Under the pieces are notes generated by a model that searched no databases, was not told the DNA's origin, and saw only the letters and a list, made by a program, of their open reading frames with translations. This document shows positions 49,276 through 62,660 of a stretch of DNA of 64,000 nt, piece after piece; positions within the stretch are counted from its first letter, which is position 1; the number at the start of each line of letters is the position of its first letter. This DNA comes from Limanda limanda (Eukaryota > Chordata > Actinopteri > Pleuronectiformes > Pleuronectidae): positions 248,001 through 312,000 of the forward strand of contig NW_026870601.1 of NCBI RefSeq assembly GCF_963576545.1, written 5' to 3'. Made by a program: the position numbers and the translations under genes.

Positions 49276-51704
49276 AGTAGGCTCTACCCCCACTAAATGG
49301 GGTAGCGCGCATCGATCGGTACCATCCTTGAGCTTCTCCGACTTTCGGAAGGGTTAGGGTTAGGGTTAGGGATGAAAGCACATAGGAGAAAGAGATATTC
49401 TTGAATAACTTTTTTTGTGAAGGTCGGAGAGACTTGCAAGTAGGCTCTACCCCCACTAAATGGGGTAGCGCGCATCGATCGGTACCATCCTTGAGCTTCT
49501 CCGACTTTCGGAAGGGTTAGGGTTAGGGTTAGGGATGAAAGCACATAGGAGAAAGAGATATTCTTGAATAACTTTTTTTGTGAAGGTCGGAGAGACTTGC
49601 AAGTAGGCTCTACCCCCACTAAATGGGGTAGCGCGCATCGATCGGTACCATCCTTGAGCTTCTCCGACTTTCGGAAGGGTTAGGGTTAGGGTTAGGGATG
49701 AAAGCACATAGGAGAAAGAGATATTCTTGAATAACTTTTTTTGTGAAGGTCGGAGAGACTTGGAAAGTGGTTGCATCTGGACTAATTTGGGTCCTGCAAA
49801 TCGATTGGTACCATCCCCGAGCTTGTACGACCTTCGGAAGAGGTCGACCGACGAAATTCCCCCAAATCTGAGGAGATATTCTTGAATAACTTTTTTTGTG
49901 AAGGTCGGAGAGACTTGCAAGTAGGCTCTACCCCCACTAAATGGGGTAGCGCGCATCGATCGGTACCATCCTTGAGCTTCTCCGACTTTCGGAAGGGTTA
50001 GGGTTAGGGTTAGGGATGAAAGCACATAGGAGAAAGAGATATTCTTGAATAACTTTTTTTGTGAAGGTCGGAGAGACTTGCAAGTAGGCTCTACCCCCAC
50101 TAAATAGGGTAGCGCGCATCGATCGGTACCATCCTTGAGCTTCTCCGACTTTCGGAAGGGTTAGGGTTAGGGTTAGGGATGAAAGCACATAGGAGAAAGA
50201 GATATTCTTGAATAACTTTTTTTGTGAAGGTCGGAGAGACTTGGAAAGTGGTTGCATCTGGACTAATTTGGGTCCTGCGGATCGATTGGTACCATCCCCG
50301 AGCTTGTACGACCTTCGGAAGAGGTCGACCGACGAAATTCCCCCAAATCTGAGGAGATATTCTTGAATAACTTTTTTTGTGAAGGTCGGAGAGACTTGCA
50401 AGTAGGCTCTACCCCCACTAAATGGGGTAGCGCACATCGATCGGTACCATCCTTGAGCTTCTCCGACTTTCGGAAGGGTTAGGGTTAGGGTTAGGGATGA
50501 AAGCACATAGGAGAAAGAGATATTCTTGAATAACTTTTTTTGTGAAGGTCGGAGAGACTTGCAAGTAGGCTCTACCCCCACTAAATGGGGTAGCGCGCAT
50601 CGATCGGTACCATCCTTGAGCTTCTCCGACTTTCGGAAGGGTTAGGGTTAGGGTTAGGGATGAAAGCACATAGGAGAAAGAGATATTCTTGAATAACTTT
50701 TTTTGTGAAGGTCGGAAAGACTTGCAAGTAGGCTCTACCCCCACTAAATAGGGTAGCGCGCATCGATCGGTACCATCCTTGAGCTTCTCCAACTTTCGGA
50801 AGGGTTAGGGTTAGGGTTAGGGATGAAAGCACATAGGAGAAAGAGATATTCTTGAATAACTTTTTTTGTGAAGGTCGGAGAGACTTGCAAGTAGGCTCTA
50901 CCCCCACTAAATGGGGTAGCGCGCATCGATCGGTACCATCCTTGAGCTTCTCCGACTTTCGGAAGGGTTAGGGTTAGGGTTAGGGATGAAAGCACATAGG
51001 AGAAAGAGATATTCTTGAATAACTTTTTTTGTGAAGGTCGGAGAGACTTGCAAGTAGGCTCTACCCCCACTAAATGGGGTAGCGCGCATCGATCGGTACC
51101 ATCCTTGAGCTTCTCCGACTTTCGGAAGGGTTAGGGTTAGGGTTAGGGATGAAAGCACATAGGAGAAAGAGATATTCTTGAATAACTTTTTTTGTGAAGG
51201 TCGGAGAGACTTGCAAGTAGGCTCTACCCCCACTAAATGGGGTAGCGCGCATCGATCGGTACCATCCTTGAGCTTCTCCGACTTTCGGAAGGGTTAGGGT
51301 TAGGGTTAGGGATGAAAGCACATAGGAGAAAGAGATATTCTTGAATAACTTTTTTTGTGAAGGTCGGAGAGACTTGCAAGTAGGCTCTACCCCCACTAAA
51401 TGGGGTAGCGCGCATCGATCGGTACCATCCTTGAGCTTCTCCGACTTTCGGAAGGGTTAGGGTTAGGGTTAGGGATGAAAGCACATAGGAGAAAGAGATA
51501 TTCTTGAATAACTTTTTTTGTGAAGGTCGGAGAGACTTGCAAGTAGGCTCTACCCCCACTAAATGGGGTAGCGCGCATCGATCGGTACCATCCTTGAGCT
51601 TCTCCGACTTTCGGAAGGGTTAGGGTTAGGGTTAGGGATGAAAGCACATAGGAGAAAGAGATATTCTTGAATAACTTTTTTTGTGAAGGTCGGAGAGACT
51701 TGCA
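49276..51704 (+). repeat. 2.43-kb duplicated segment, right copy
   Basis: This is the partner of 43631-46059 and shares TGCAAATC in B 49765, AAATAGGG in 50083 and 50727, and CTCCAACTTT in 50727. It leads into a run of ten A monomers (50401-52030). Confidence 0.88.
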
Positions 51705-52185
51705 AGTAGGCTCTACCCCCACTAAATGGGGTAGCGCGCATCGATCGGTACCATCCTTGAGCTTCTCCGACTTTCGGAAGGGTTAGGGTTAGGGTTAGGG
51801 ATGAAAGCACATAGGAGAAAGAGATATTCTTGAATAACTTTTTTTGTGAAGGTCGGAGAGACTTGCAAGTAGGCTCTACCCCCACTAAATGGGGTAGCGC
51901 GCATCGATCGGTACCATCCTTGAGCTTCTCCGACTTTCGGAAGGGTTAGGGTTAGGGTTAGGGATGAAAGCACATAGGAGAAAGAGATATTCTTGAATAA
52001 CTTTTTTTGTGAAGGTCGGAGAGACTTGGAAAGTGGTTGCATCTGGACTAATTTGGGTCCTGCGGATCGATTGGTACCATCCCCGAGCTTGTACGACCTT
52101 CGGAAGAGGTCGACCGACGAAATTCCCCCAAATCTGAGGAGATATTCTTGAATAACTTTTTTTGTGAAGGTCGGAGAGACTTGCA
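49439..52185 (+). repeat. 2,747-bp tandem repeat, copy 1
   Basis: The order A-A-B-A-A-B-A10-B recurs from 52186. TGCAAATC marks B 49765 and 52512, AAATAGGG marks 50083 and 52830, and GGAAAGACTTG marks the ends of 50564 and 53311. It overlaps the 5,645-bp duplication. The CTCCAACTTT change of 50727 is absent from the second copy. Confidence 0.85.
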
Positions 52186-54932
52186 AGTAGGCTCTACCCC
52201 CACTAAATGGGGTAGCGCGCATCGATCGGTACCATCCTTGAGCTTCTCCGACTTTCGGAAGGGTTAGGGTTAGGGTTAGGGATGAAAGCACATAGGAGAA
52301 AGAGATATTCTTGAATAACTTTTTTTGTGAAGGTCGGAGAGACTTGCAAGTAGGCTCTACCCCCACTAAATGGGGTAGCGCGCATCGATCGGTACCATCC
52401 TTGAGCTTCTCCGACTTTCGGAAGGGTTAGGGTTAGGGTTAGGGATGAAAGCACATAGGAGAAAGAGATATTCTTGAATAACTTTTTTTGTGAAGGTCGG
52501 AGAGACTTGGAAAGTGGTTGCATCTGGACTAATTTGGGTCCTGCAAATCGATTGGTACCATCCCCGAGCTTGTACGACCTTCGGAAGAGGTCGACCGACG
52601 AAATTCCCCCAAATCTGAGGAGATATTCTTGAATAACTTTTTTTGTGAAGGTCGGAGAGACTTGCAAGTAGGCTCTACCCCCACTAAATGGGGTAGCGCG
52701 CATCGATCGGTACCATCCTTGAGCTTCTCCGACTTTCGGAAGGGTTAGGGTTAGGGTTAGGGATGAAAGCACATAGGAGAAAGAGATATTCTTGAATAAC
52801 TTTTTTTGTGAAGGTCGGAGAGACTTGCAAGTAGGCTCTACCCCCACTAAATAGGGTAGCGCGCATCGATCGGTACCATCCTTGAGCTTCTCCGACTTTC
52901 GGAAGGGTTAGGGTTAGGGTTAGGGATGAAAGCACATAGGAGAAAGAGATATTCTTGAATAACTTTTTTTGTGAAGGTCGGAGAGACTTGGAAAGTGGTT
53001 GCATCTGGACTAATTTGGGTCCTGCGGATCGATTGGTACCATCCCCGAGCTTGTACGACCTTCGGAAGAGGTCGACCGACGAAATTCCCCCAAATCTGAG
53101 GAGATATTCTTGAATAACTTTTTTTGTGAAGGTCGGAGAGACTTGCAAGTAGGCTCTACCCCCACTAAATGGGGTAGCGCACATCGATCGGTACCATCCT
53201 TGAGCTTCTCCGACTTTCGGAAGGGTTAGGGTTAGGGTTAGGGATGAAAGCACATAGGAGAAAGAGATATTCTTGAATAACTTTTTTTGTGAAGGTCGGA
53301 GAGACTTGCAAGTAGGCTCTACCCCCACTAAATGGGGTAGCGCGCATCGATCGGTACCATCCTTGAGCTTCTCCGACTTTCGGAAGGGTTAGGGTTAGGG
53401 TTAGGGATGAAAGCACATAGGAGAAAGAGATATTCTTGAATAACTTTTTTTGTGAAGGTCGGAAAGACTTGCAAGTAGGCTCTACCCCCACTAAATAGGG
53501 TAGCGCGCATCGATCGGTACCATCCTTGAGCTTCTCCGACTTTCGGAAGGGTTAGGGTTAGGGTTAGGGATGAAAGCACATAGGAGAAAGAGATATTCTT
53601 GAATAACTTTTTTTGTGAAGGTCGGAGAGACTTGCAAGTAGGCTCTACCCCCACTAAATGGGGTAGCGCGCATCGATCGGTACCATCCTTGAGCTTCTCC
53701 GACTTTCGGAAGGGTTAGGGTTAGGGTTAGGGATGAAAGCACATAGGAGAAAGACTTATTCTTGAATAACTTTTTTTGTGAAGGTCGGAGAGACTTGCAA
53801 GTAGGCTCTACCCCCACTAAATGGGGTAGCGCGCATCGATCGGTACCATCCTTGAGCTTCTCCGACTTTCGGAAGGGTTAGGGTTAGGGTTAGGGATGAA
53901 AGCACATAGGAGAAAGAGATATTCTTGAATAACTTTTTTTGTGAAGGTCGGAGAGACTTGCAAGTAGGCTCTACCCCCACTAAATGGGGTAGCGCGCATC
54001 GATCGGTACCATCCTTGAGCTTCTCCGACTTTCGGAAGGGTTAGGGTTAGGGTTAGGGATGAAAGCACATAGGAGAAAGAGATATTCTTGAATAACTTTT
54101 TTTGTGAAGGTCGGAGAGACTTGCAAGTAGGCTCTACCCCCACTAAATGGGGTAGCGCGCATCGATCGGTACCATCCTTGAGCTTCTCCGACTTTCGGAA
54201 GGGTTAGGGTTAGGGTTAGGGATGAAAGCACATAGGAGAAAGAGATATTCTTGAATAACTTTTTTTGTGAAGGTCGGAGAGACTTGCAAGTAGGCTCTAC
54301 CCCCACTAAATGGGGTAGCGCGCATCGATCGGTACCATCCTTGAGCTTCTCCGACTTTCGGAAGGGTTAGGGTTAGGGTTAGGGATGAAAGCACATAGGA
54401 GAAAGAGATATTCTTGAATAACTTTTTTTGTGAAGGTCGGAGAGACTTGCAAGTAGGCTCTACCCCCACTAAATGGGGTAGCGCGCATCGATCGGTACCA
54501 TCCTTGAGCTTCTCCGACTTTCGGAAGGGTTAGGGTTAGGGTTAGGGATGAAAGCACATAGGAGAAAGAGATATTCTTGAATAACTTTTTTTGTGAAGGT
54601 CGGAGAGACTTGCAAGTAGGCTCTACCCCCACTAAATGGGGTAGCGCGCATCGATCGGTACCATCCTTGAGCTTCTCCGACTTTCGGAAGGGTTAGGGTT
54701 AGGGTTAGGGATGAAAGCACATAGGAGAAAGAGATATTCTTGAATAACTTTTTTTGTGAAGGTCGGAGAGACTTGGAAAGTGGTTGCATCTGGACTAATT
54801 TGGGTCCTGCGGATCGATTGGTACCATCCCCGAGCTTGTACGACCTTCGGAAGAGGTCGACCGACGAAATTCCCCCAAATCTGAGGAGATATTCTTGAAT
54901 AACTTTTTTTGTGAAGGTCGGAGAGACTTGCA
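52186..54932 (+). repeat. 2,747-bp tandem repeat, copy 2
   Basis: It follows copy 1 in register. Private changes are AATAAGAAAG-type loss of the core start near 53754 (GACTTATTC for GAGATATTC). It again has ten A monomers in a row (53148-54777) between B 52993 and B 54778. Confidence 0.83.
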
Positions 54933-56562
54933 AGTAGGCTCTACCCCCACTAAATGGGGTAGCGCGCATCGATCGGTACCATCCTTGAGCTTCTCCGACT
55001 TTCGGAAGGGTTAGGGTTAGGGTTAGGGATGAAAGCACATAGGAGAAAGAGATATTCTTGAATAACTTTTTTTGTGAAGGTCGGAGAGACTTGCAAGTAG
55101 GCTCTACCCCCACTAAATGGGGTAGCGCGCATTGATCGGTACCATCCTTGAGCTTCTCCGACTTTCGGAAGGGTTAGGGTTAGGGTTAGGGATGAAAGCA
55201 CATAGGAGAAAGAGATATTCTTGAATAACTTTTTTTGTGAAGGTCGGAAAGACTTGCAAGTAGGCTCTACCCCCACTAAATAGGGTAGCGCGCATCGATC
55301 GGTACCATCCTTGAGCTTCTCCGACTTTCGGAAGGGTTAGGGTTAGGGTTAGGGATGAAAGCACATAGGAGAAAGAGATATTCTTGAATAACTTTTTTTG
55401 TGAAGGTCGGAGAGACTTGCAAGTAGGCTCTACCCCCACTAAATGGGGTAGCGCGCATCGATCGGTACCATCTTTGAGCTTCTCCGACTTTCGGAAGGGT
55501 TAGGGTTAGGGTTAGGGATGAAAGCACATAGGAGAAAGAGATATTCTTGAATAACTTTTTTTGTGAAGGTCGGAGAGACTTGCAAGTAGGCTGTACCCCC
55601 ACTAAATGGGGTAGCGCGCATCGATCAGTACCATCCTTGAGCTTCTCCGACTTTCGGAAGGGTTAGGGTTAGGGTTAGGGATGAAAGCACATAGGAGAAA
55701 GAGATATTCTTGAATAACTTTTTTTGTGAAGGTCGGAGAGACTTGCAAGTAGGCTCTACCCCCACTAAATGGGGTAGCGCGCATCGATCGGTACCATCCT
55801 TGAGCTTCTCCGACTTTCGGAAGGGTTAGGGTTAGGGTTAGGGATGAAAGCACATAGGAGAAAGAGATATTCTTGAATAACTTTTTTTGTGAAGGTCGGA
55901 GAGACTTGCAAGTAGGCTCTACCCCCACTAAATGGGGTAGCGCGCATCGATCGGTACCATCCTTGAGCTTCTCCGACTTTCGGAAGGGTTAGGGTTAGGG
56001 TTAGGGATGAAAGCACATAGGAGAAAGAGATATTCTTGAATAACTTTTTTTGTGAAGGTCGGAGAGACTTGCAAGTAGGCTTTACCCCCACTAAATGGGG
56101 TAGCGCGCATCGATCGGTACCATCCTTGAGCTTCTCCGACTTTCGGAAGGGTTAGGGTTAGGGTTAGGGATGAAAGCACATAGGAGAAAGAGATATTCTT
56201 GAATAACTTTTTTTGTGAAGGTCGGAGAGACTTGCAAGTAGGCTCTACCCCCACTAAATGGGGTAGCGCGCATCGATCGGTACCATCCTTGAGCTTCTCC
56301 GACTTTCGGAAGGGTTAGGGTTAGGGTTAGGGATGAAAGCACATAGGAGAAAGAGATATTCTTGAATAACTTTTTTTGTGAAGGTCGGAGAGACTTGCAA
56401 GTAGGCTCTACCCCCACTAAATGGGGTAGCGCGCATCGATCGGTACCATCCTTGAGCTTCTCCGACTTTCGGAAGGGTTAGGGTTAGGGTTAGGGATGAA
56501 AGCACATAGGAGAAAGAGATATTCTTGAATAACTTTTTTTGTGAAGGTCGGAGAGACTTGGA
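52993..56562 (+). repeat. Two copies of a 1,785-bp unit (B plus ten A)
   Basis: B 52993, 54778 and 56563 are spaced exactly 1,785 bp, and so are B 50246 and 52031. Copies 53311 and 55096 both end GGAAAGACTTG, and the following A copies 53474 and 55259 both have AAATAGGG, so these are true duplicates. These are the longest A runs in the window. Copy 2 has a CATCTTT A at 55422 and CTGTACCCC at 55592. Confidence 0.85.
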
Positions 56563-58333
56563 AAGTGGTTGCATCTGGACTAATTTGGGTCCTGCGGATC
56601 GATTGGTACCATCCTCGAGCTTGTACGACCTTCGGAAGAGGTCGACCGACGAAATTCCCCCAAATCTGAGGAGATATTCTTGAATAACTTTTTTTGTGAA
56701 GGTCGGAGAGACTTGCAAGTAGGCTCTACCCCCACTAAATGGGGTAGCGCGCATCGATCGGTACCATCCTTGAGCTTCTCCGACTTTCGGAAGGGTTAGG
56801 GTTAGGGTTAGGGATGAAAGCACATAGGAGAAAGAGATATTCTTGAATAACTTTTTTTGTGAAGGTCGGAGAGACTTGCAAGTAGGCTCTACCCCCACTA
56901 AATAGGGTAGCGCGCATCGATCGGTACCATCCTTGAGCTTCTCCGACTTTCGGAAGGGTTAGGGTTAGGGTTAGGGATGAAAGCACATAGGAGAAAGAGA
57001 TATTCTTGAATAACTTTTTTTGTGAAGGTCGGAGAGACTTGGAAAGTGGTTGCATCTGGACTAATTTGGGTCCTGCGGATCGATTGGTACCATCCCCGAG
57101 CTTGTACGACCTTCGGAAGAGGTCGACCGACGAAATTCCCCCAAATCTGAGGAGATATTCTTGAATAACTTTTTTTGTGAAGGTCGGAGAGACTTGCAAG
57201 TAGGCTCTACCCCCACTAAATGGGGTAGCGCACATCGATCGGTACCATCCTTGAGCTTCTCCGACTTTCGGAAGGGTTAGGGTTAGGGTTAGGGATGAAA
57301 GCACATAGGAGAAAGAGATATTCTTGAATAACTTTTTTTGTGAAGGTCGGAGAGACTTGCAAGTAGGCTCTACCCCCACTAAATGGGGTAGCGCGCATCG
57401 ATCGGTACCATCCTTGAGCTTCTCCGACTTTCGGAAGGGTTAGGGTTAGGGTTAGGGATGAAAGCACATAGGAGAAAGAGATATTCTTGAATAACTTTTT
57501 TTGTGAAGGTCGGAAAGACTTGCAAGTAGGCTCTACCCCCACTAAATAGGGTAGCGCGCATCGATCAGTACCATCCTTGAGCTTCTCCGACTTTCGGAAG
57601 GGTTAGGGTTAGGGTTAGGGATGAAAGCACATAGGAGAAAGAGATATTCTTGAATAACTTTTTTTGTGAAGGTCGGAGAGACTTGCAAGTAGGCTCTACC
57701 CCCACTAAATGGGGTAGCGCGCATCGATCGGTACCATCCTTGAGCTTCTCCGACTTTCGGAAGGGTTAGGGTTAGGGATGAAAGCACATAGGAGAAAGAG
57801 ATATTCTTGAATAACTTTTTTTGTGAAGGTCGGAGAGACTTGCAAGTAGGCTCTACCCCCACTAAATGGGGTAGCGCGCATCGATCGGTACCATCCTTGA
57901 GCTTCTCCGACTTTCGGAAGGGTTAGGGTTAGGGTTAGGGATGAAAGCACATAGGAGAAAGAGATATTCTTGAATAACTTTTTTTGTGAAGGTCGGAGAG
58001 ACTTGCAAGTAGGCTCTACCCCCACTAAATGGGGTAGCGCGCATCGATCGGTACCATCCTTGAGCTTCTCCGACTTTCGGAAGGGTTAGGGTTAGGGTTA
58101 GGGATGAAAGCACATAGGAGAAAGAGATATTCTTGAATAACTTTTTTTGTGAAGGTCGGAGAGACTTGCAAGTAGGCTCTACCCCCACTAAATGGGGTAG
58201 CGCGCATCGATCGGTACCATCCTTGAGCTTCTCCGACTTTCGGAAGGGTTAGGGTTAGGGTTAGGGATGAAAGCACATAGGAGAAAGAGATATTCTTGAA
58301 TAACTTTTTTTGTGAAGGTCGGAGAGACTTGGA
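56563..58333 (+). repeat. B-A-A-B-A7 stretch
   Basis: B 56563 has a private CATCCTCG. A 56881 to 57525 repeat the marker series of 52830-53474 at an offset of 4,051 bp (AAATAGGG, GCGCAC, GGAAAG, AAATAGGG). A 57688 is hexamer-deleted. There is no other content. Confidence 0.85.
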
Positions 58334-59134
58334 AAGTGGTTGCATCTGGACTAATTTGGGTCCTGCGGATCGATTGGTACCATCCCCGAGCTTGTACGAC
58401 CTTCGGAAGAGGTCGACCGACGAAATTCCCCCAAATCTGAGGAGATATTCTTGAATAACTTTTTTTGTGAAGGTCGGAGAGACTTGCAAGTAGGCTCTAC
58501 CCCCACTAAATGGGGTAGCGCGCATCGATCGGTACCATCCTTGAGCTTCTCCGACTTTCGGAAGGGTTAGGGTTAGGGTTAGGGATGAAAGCACATAGGA
58601 GAAAGAGATATTCTTGAATAACTTTTTTTGTGAAGGTCGGAGAGACTTGCAAGTAGGCTCTACCCCCACTAAATGGGGTAGCGCGCATCGATCGGTACCA
58701 TCCTTGAGCTTCTCCGACTTTCGGAAGGGTTAGGGTTAGGGATGAAAGCACATAGGAGAAAGAGATATTCTTGAATAACTTTTTTTGTGAAGGTCGGAGA
58801 GACTTGCAAGTAGGCTCTACCCCCACTAAATGGGGTTGCGCGCATCGATCGGTACCATCCTTGAGCTTCTCCGACTTTCGGAAGGGTTAGGGTTAGGGTT
58901 AGGGATGAAAGCACATAGGAGAAAGAGATATTCTTGAATAACTTTTTTTGTGAAGGTCGGAGAGACTTGCAAGTAGGCTCTACCCCCACTAAATGGGGTA
59001 GCGCGCATCGATCGGTACCATCCTTGAGCTTCTCCGACTTTCGGAAGGGTTAGGGTTAGGGTTAGGGATGAAAGCACATAGGAGAAAGAGATATTCTTGA
59101 ATAACTTTTTTTGTGAAGGTCGGAGAGACTTGGA
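58334..59134 (+). repeat. 0.8-kb tandem duplication, copy 1 (801 bp)
   Basis: The order is B-A-A157-A-A, with the hexamer-deleted A at 58652 followed by an A with GGGGTTG (58809). This is one of the few places where a GGGGTTG A follows an A, not a B. Confidence 0.88.
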
Positions 59135-59929
59135 AAGTGGTTGCATCTGGACTAATTTGGGTCCTGCGGATCGATTGGTACCATCCCCGAGCTTGTACGA
59201 CCTTCGGAAGAGGTCGACCGACGAAATTCCCCCAAATCTGAGGAGATATTCTTGAATAACTTTTTTTGTGAAGGTCGGAGAGACTTGCAAGTAGGCTCTA
59301 CCCCCACTAAATGGGGTAGCGCGCATCGATCGGTACCATCCTTGAGCTTCTCCGACTTTCGGAAGGGTTAGGGTTAGGGTTAGGGATGAAAGCACATAGG
59401 AGAAAGAGATATTCTTGAATAACTTTTTTTGTGAAGGTCGGAGAGACTTGCAAGTAGGCTCTACCCCCACTAAATGGGGTAGCGCGCATCGATCGGTACC
59501 ATCCTTGAGCTTCTCCGACTTTCGGAAGGGTTAGGGTTAGGGATGAAAGCACATAGGAGAAAGAGATATTCTTGAATAACTTTTTTTGTGAAGGTCGGAG
59601 AGACTTGCAAGTAGGCTCTACCCCCACTAAATGGGGTTGCGCGCATCGATCGGTACCATCCTTGAGCTTCTCCGACTTTCGGAAGGGTTAGGGTTAGGGT
59701 TAGGGATGAAAGCACATAGGAGAAAGAGATATTCTTGAATAACTTTTTTTGTGAAGGTCGGAGAGACTTGCAAGTAGGCTCTACCCCCACTAAATAGGGT
59801 AACGCGCATCGATCGGTACCATCCTTGAGCTTCTCCGACTTTCGGAAGGGTTAGGGTTAGGGATGAAAGCACATAGGAGAAAGAGATATTCTTGAATAAC
59901 TTTTTTTGTGAAGGTCGGAGAGACTTGGA
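59135..59929 (+). repeat. 0.8-kb tandem duplication, copy 2 (795 bp)
   Basis: It repeats copy 1 with the hexamer-deleted A at 59453 and GGGGTTG at 59610. It is 6 bp shorter because A 59773 is also hexamer-deleted; that copy has AAATAGGGTAACGC. Confidence 0.88.
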
Positions 59930-60410
59930 AAGTGGTTGCATCTGGACTAATTTGGGTCCTGCGGATCGATTGGTACCATCCCCGAGCTTGTACGACCTTC
60001 GAAAGAGGTCGACCGACGAAATTCCCCCAAATCTGAGGAGATATTCTTGAATAACTTTTTTTGTGAAGGTCGGAGAGACTTGCAAGTAGGCTCTACCCCC
60101 ACTAAATGGGGTAGCGCGCATCGATCGGTACCATCCTTGAGCTTCTCCGACTTTCGGAAGGGTTAGGGTTAGGGTTAGGGATGAAAGCACATAGGAGAAA
60201 GAGATATTCTTGAATAACTTTTTTTGTGAAGGTCGGAGAGACTTGCAAGTAGGCTCTACCCCCACTAAATGGGGTAGCGCGCATCGATCGGTACCATCAT
60301 TGAGCTTCTCCGACTTTCGGAAGGGTTAGGGTTAGGGTTAGGGATGAAAGCACATAGGAGAAAGAGATATTCTTGAATAACTTTTTTTGTGAAGGTCGGA
60401 GAGACTTGGA
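59930..60410 (+). repeat. B-A-A trimer between two tandem domains
   Basis: B 59930 carries CTTCGAAAG, a marker otherwise seen at 10600, 14609 and 17163. A 60248 has CCATCATTGAG. This is ordinary satellite. Confidence 0.85.
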
Positions 60411-61535
60411 AAGTGGTTGCATCTGGACTAATTTGGGTCCTGCGGATCGATTGGTACCATCCCCGAGCTTGTACGACCTTCGGAAGAGGTCGACCGACGA
60501 AATTCCCCCAAATCTGAGGAGATATTCTTGAATAACTTTTTTTGTGAAGGTCGGAGAGACTTGCAAGTAGGCTCTACTCCCACTAAATGGGGTTGCGCGC
60601 ATCGATCAGTACGATCCTTGAGCTTCTCCGACTTTCGGAAGGGTTAGGGTTAGGGTTAGGGATGAAAGCACATAGGAGAAAGAGATATTCTTGAATAACT
60701 TTTTTTGTGAAGGTCGGAGAGACTTGCAAGTAGGCTCTACCCCCACTAAATGGGGTAGCGCGCATCGATCGGTACCATCCTTGAGCTTCTCCGACTTTCG
60801 GAAGGGTTAGGGTTAGGGTTAGGGATGAAAGCACATAGGAGAAAGAGATATTCTTGAATAACTTTTTTTGTGAAGGTCGGAGAGACTTGCAAGTAGGCTC
60901 TACCCCCACTAAATGGGGTAGCGCGCATCGATCGGTACCATCCTTGAGCTTCTCCGACTTTCGGAAGGGTTAGGGTTAGGGTTAGGGATGAAAGCACATA
61001 GGAGAAAGAGATATTCTTGAATAACTTTTTTTGTGAAGGTCGGAGAGACTTGCAAGTAGGCTCTACCCCCACTAAATGGGGTAGCGCGCATCGATCGGTA
61101 CCATCCTTGAGCTTCTCCGACTTTCGGAAGGGTTAGGGTTAGGGTTAGGGATGAAAGCACATAGGAGAAAGAGATATTCTTGAATAACTTTTTTTGTGAA
61201 GGTCGGAGAGACTTGGAAAGTGGTTGCATCTGGACTAATTTGGGTCCTGCGGATCGATTGGTACCATCCCCGAGCTTGTACGACCTTCGGAAGAGGTCGA
61301 CCGACGAAATTCCCCCAAATCTGAGGAGATATTCTTGAATAACTTTTTTTGTGAAGGTCGGAGAGACTTGCAAGTAGGCTCTACCCCCACTAAATGGGGT
61401 AGCGCGCATCGATCGGTACCATCCTTGAGCTTCTCCGACTTTCGGAAGGGTTAGGGTTAGGGTTAGGGATGAAAGCACATAGGAGAAAGAGATATTCTTG
61501 AATAACTTTTTTTGTGAAGGTCGGAGAGACTTGGA
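60411..61535 (+). repeat. 1,125-bp tandem repeat, copy 1
   Basis: The order is B-A4-B-A. The first A (60566) has GGGGTTG with TCAGTACG and CTACTCCC. It is one of three blocks of identical length and composition (five A, two B). Confidence 0.85.
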
Positions 61536-62660
61536 AAGTGGTTGCATCTGGACTAATTTGGGTCCTGCGGATCGATTGGTACCATCCCCGAGCTTGTACG
61601 ACCTTCGGAAGAGGTCGACCGACGAAATTCCCCCAAATCTGAGGAGATATTCTTGAATAACTTTTTTTGTGAAGGTCGGAGAGACTTGCAAGTAGGCTCT
61701 ACCCCCACTAAATGGGGTTGCGCGCATCGATCAGTACCATCCTTGAGCTTCTCCGACTTTCGGAAGGGTTAGGGTTAGGGTTAGGGATGAAAGCACATAG
61801 GAGAAAGAGATATTCTTGAATAACTTTTTTTGTGAAGGTCGGAGAGACTTGCAAGTAGGCTCTACCCCCACTAAATGGGGTAGCGCGCATCGATCGGTAC
61901 CATCCTTGAGCTTCTCCGACTTTCGGAAGGGTTAGGGTTAGGGTTAGGGATGAAAGCACATAGGAGAAAGAGATATTCTTGAATAACTTTTTTTGTGAAG
62001 GTCGGAGAGACTTGCAAGTAGGCTCTACCCCCACTAAATGGGGTAGCGCGCATCGATCGGTACCATCCTTGAGCTTCTCCGACTTTCGGAAGGGTTAGGG
62101 TTAGGGTTAGGGATGAAAGCACATAGGAGAAAGAGATATTCTTGAATAACTTTTTTTGTGAAGGTCGGAGAGACTTGGAAAGTGGTTGCATCTGGACTAA
62201 TTTGGGTCCTGCGGATCGATTGGTACCATCCCCGAGCTTGTACGACCTTCGGAAGAGGTCGACCGACGAAATTCCCCCAAATCTGAGGAGATATTCTTGA
62301 ATAACTTTTTTTGTGAAGGTCGGAGAGACTTGCAAGTAGGCTCTACCCCCACTAAATTGGGTAGCGCGCATCGATCGGTACCATCCTTGAGCTTCTCCGA
62401 CTTTCGGAAGGGTTAGGGTTAGGGTTAGGGATGAAAGCACATAGGAGAAAGAGATATTCTTGAATAACTTTTTTTGTGAAGGTCGGAGAGACTTGCAAGT
62501 AGGCTCTACCCCCACTAAATGGGGTAGCGCGCATCGATCGGTACCATCCTTGAGCTTCTCCGACTTTCGGAAGGGTTAGGGTTAGGGTTAGGGATGAAAG
62601 CACATAGGAGAAAGAGATATTCTTGAATAACTTTTTTTGTGAAGGTCGGAGAGACTTGGA
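61536..62660 (+). repeat. 1,125-bp tandem repeat, copy 2
   Basis: The order is B-A3-B-A2: the internal B sits one monomer earlier than in copies 1 and 3, yet the total length is the same. The first A (61691) has the GGGGTTG plus TCAGTACC marker. A 62335 has AAATTGGG, a change otherwise seen only in A 971. Confidence 0.83.
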
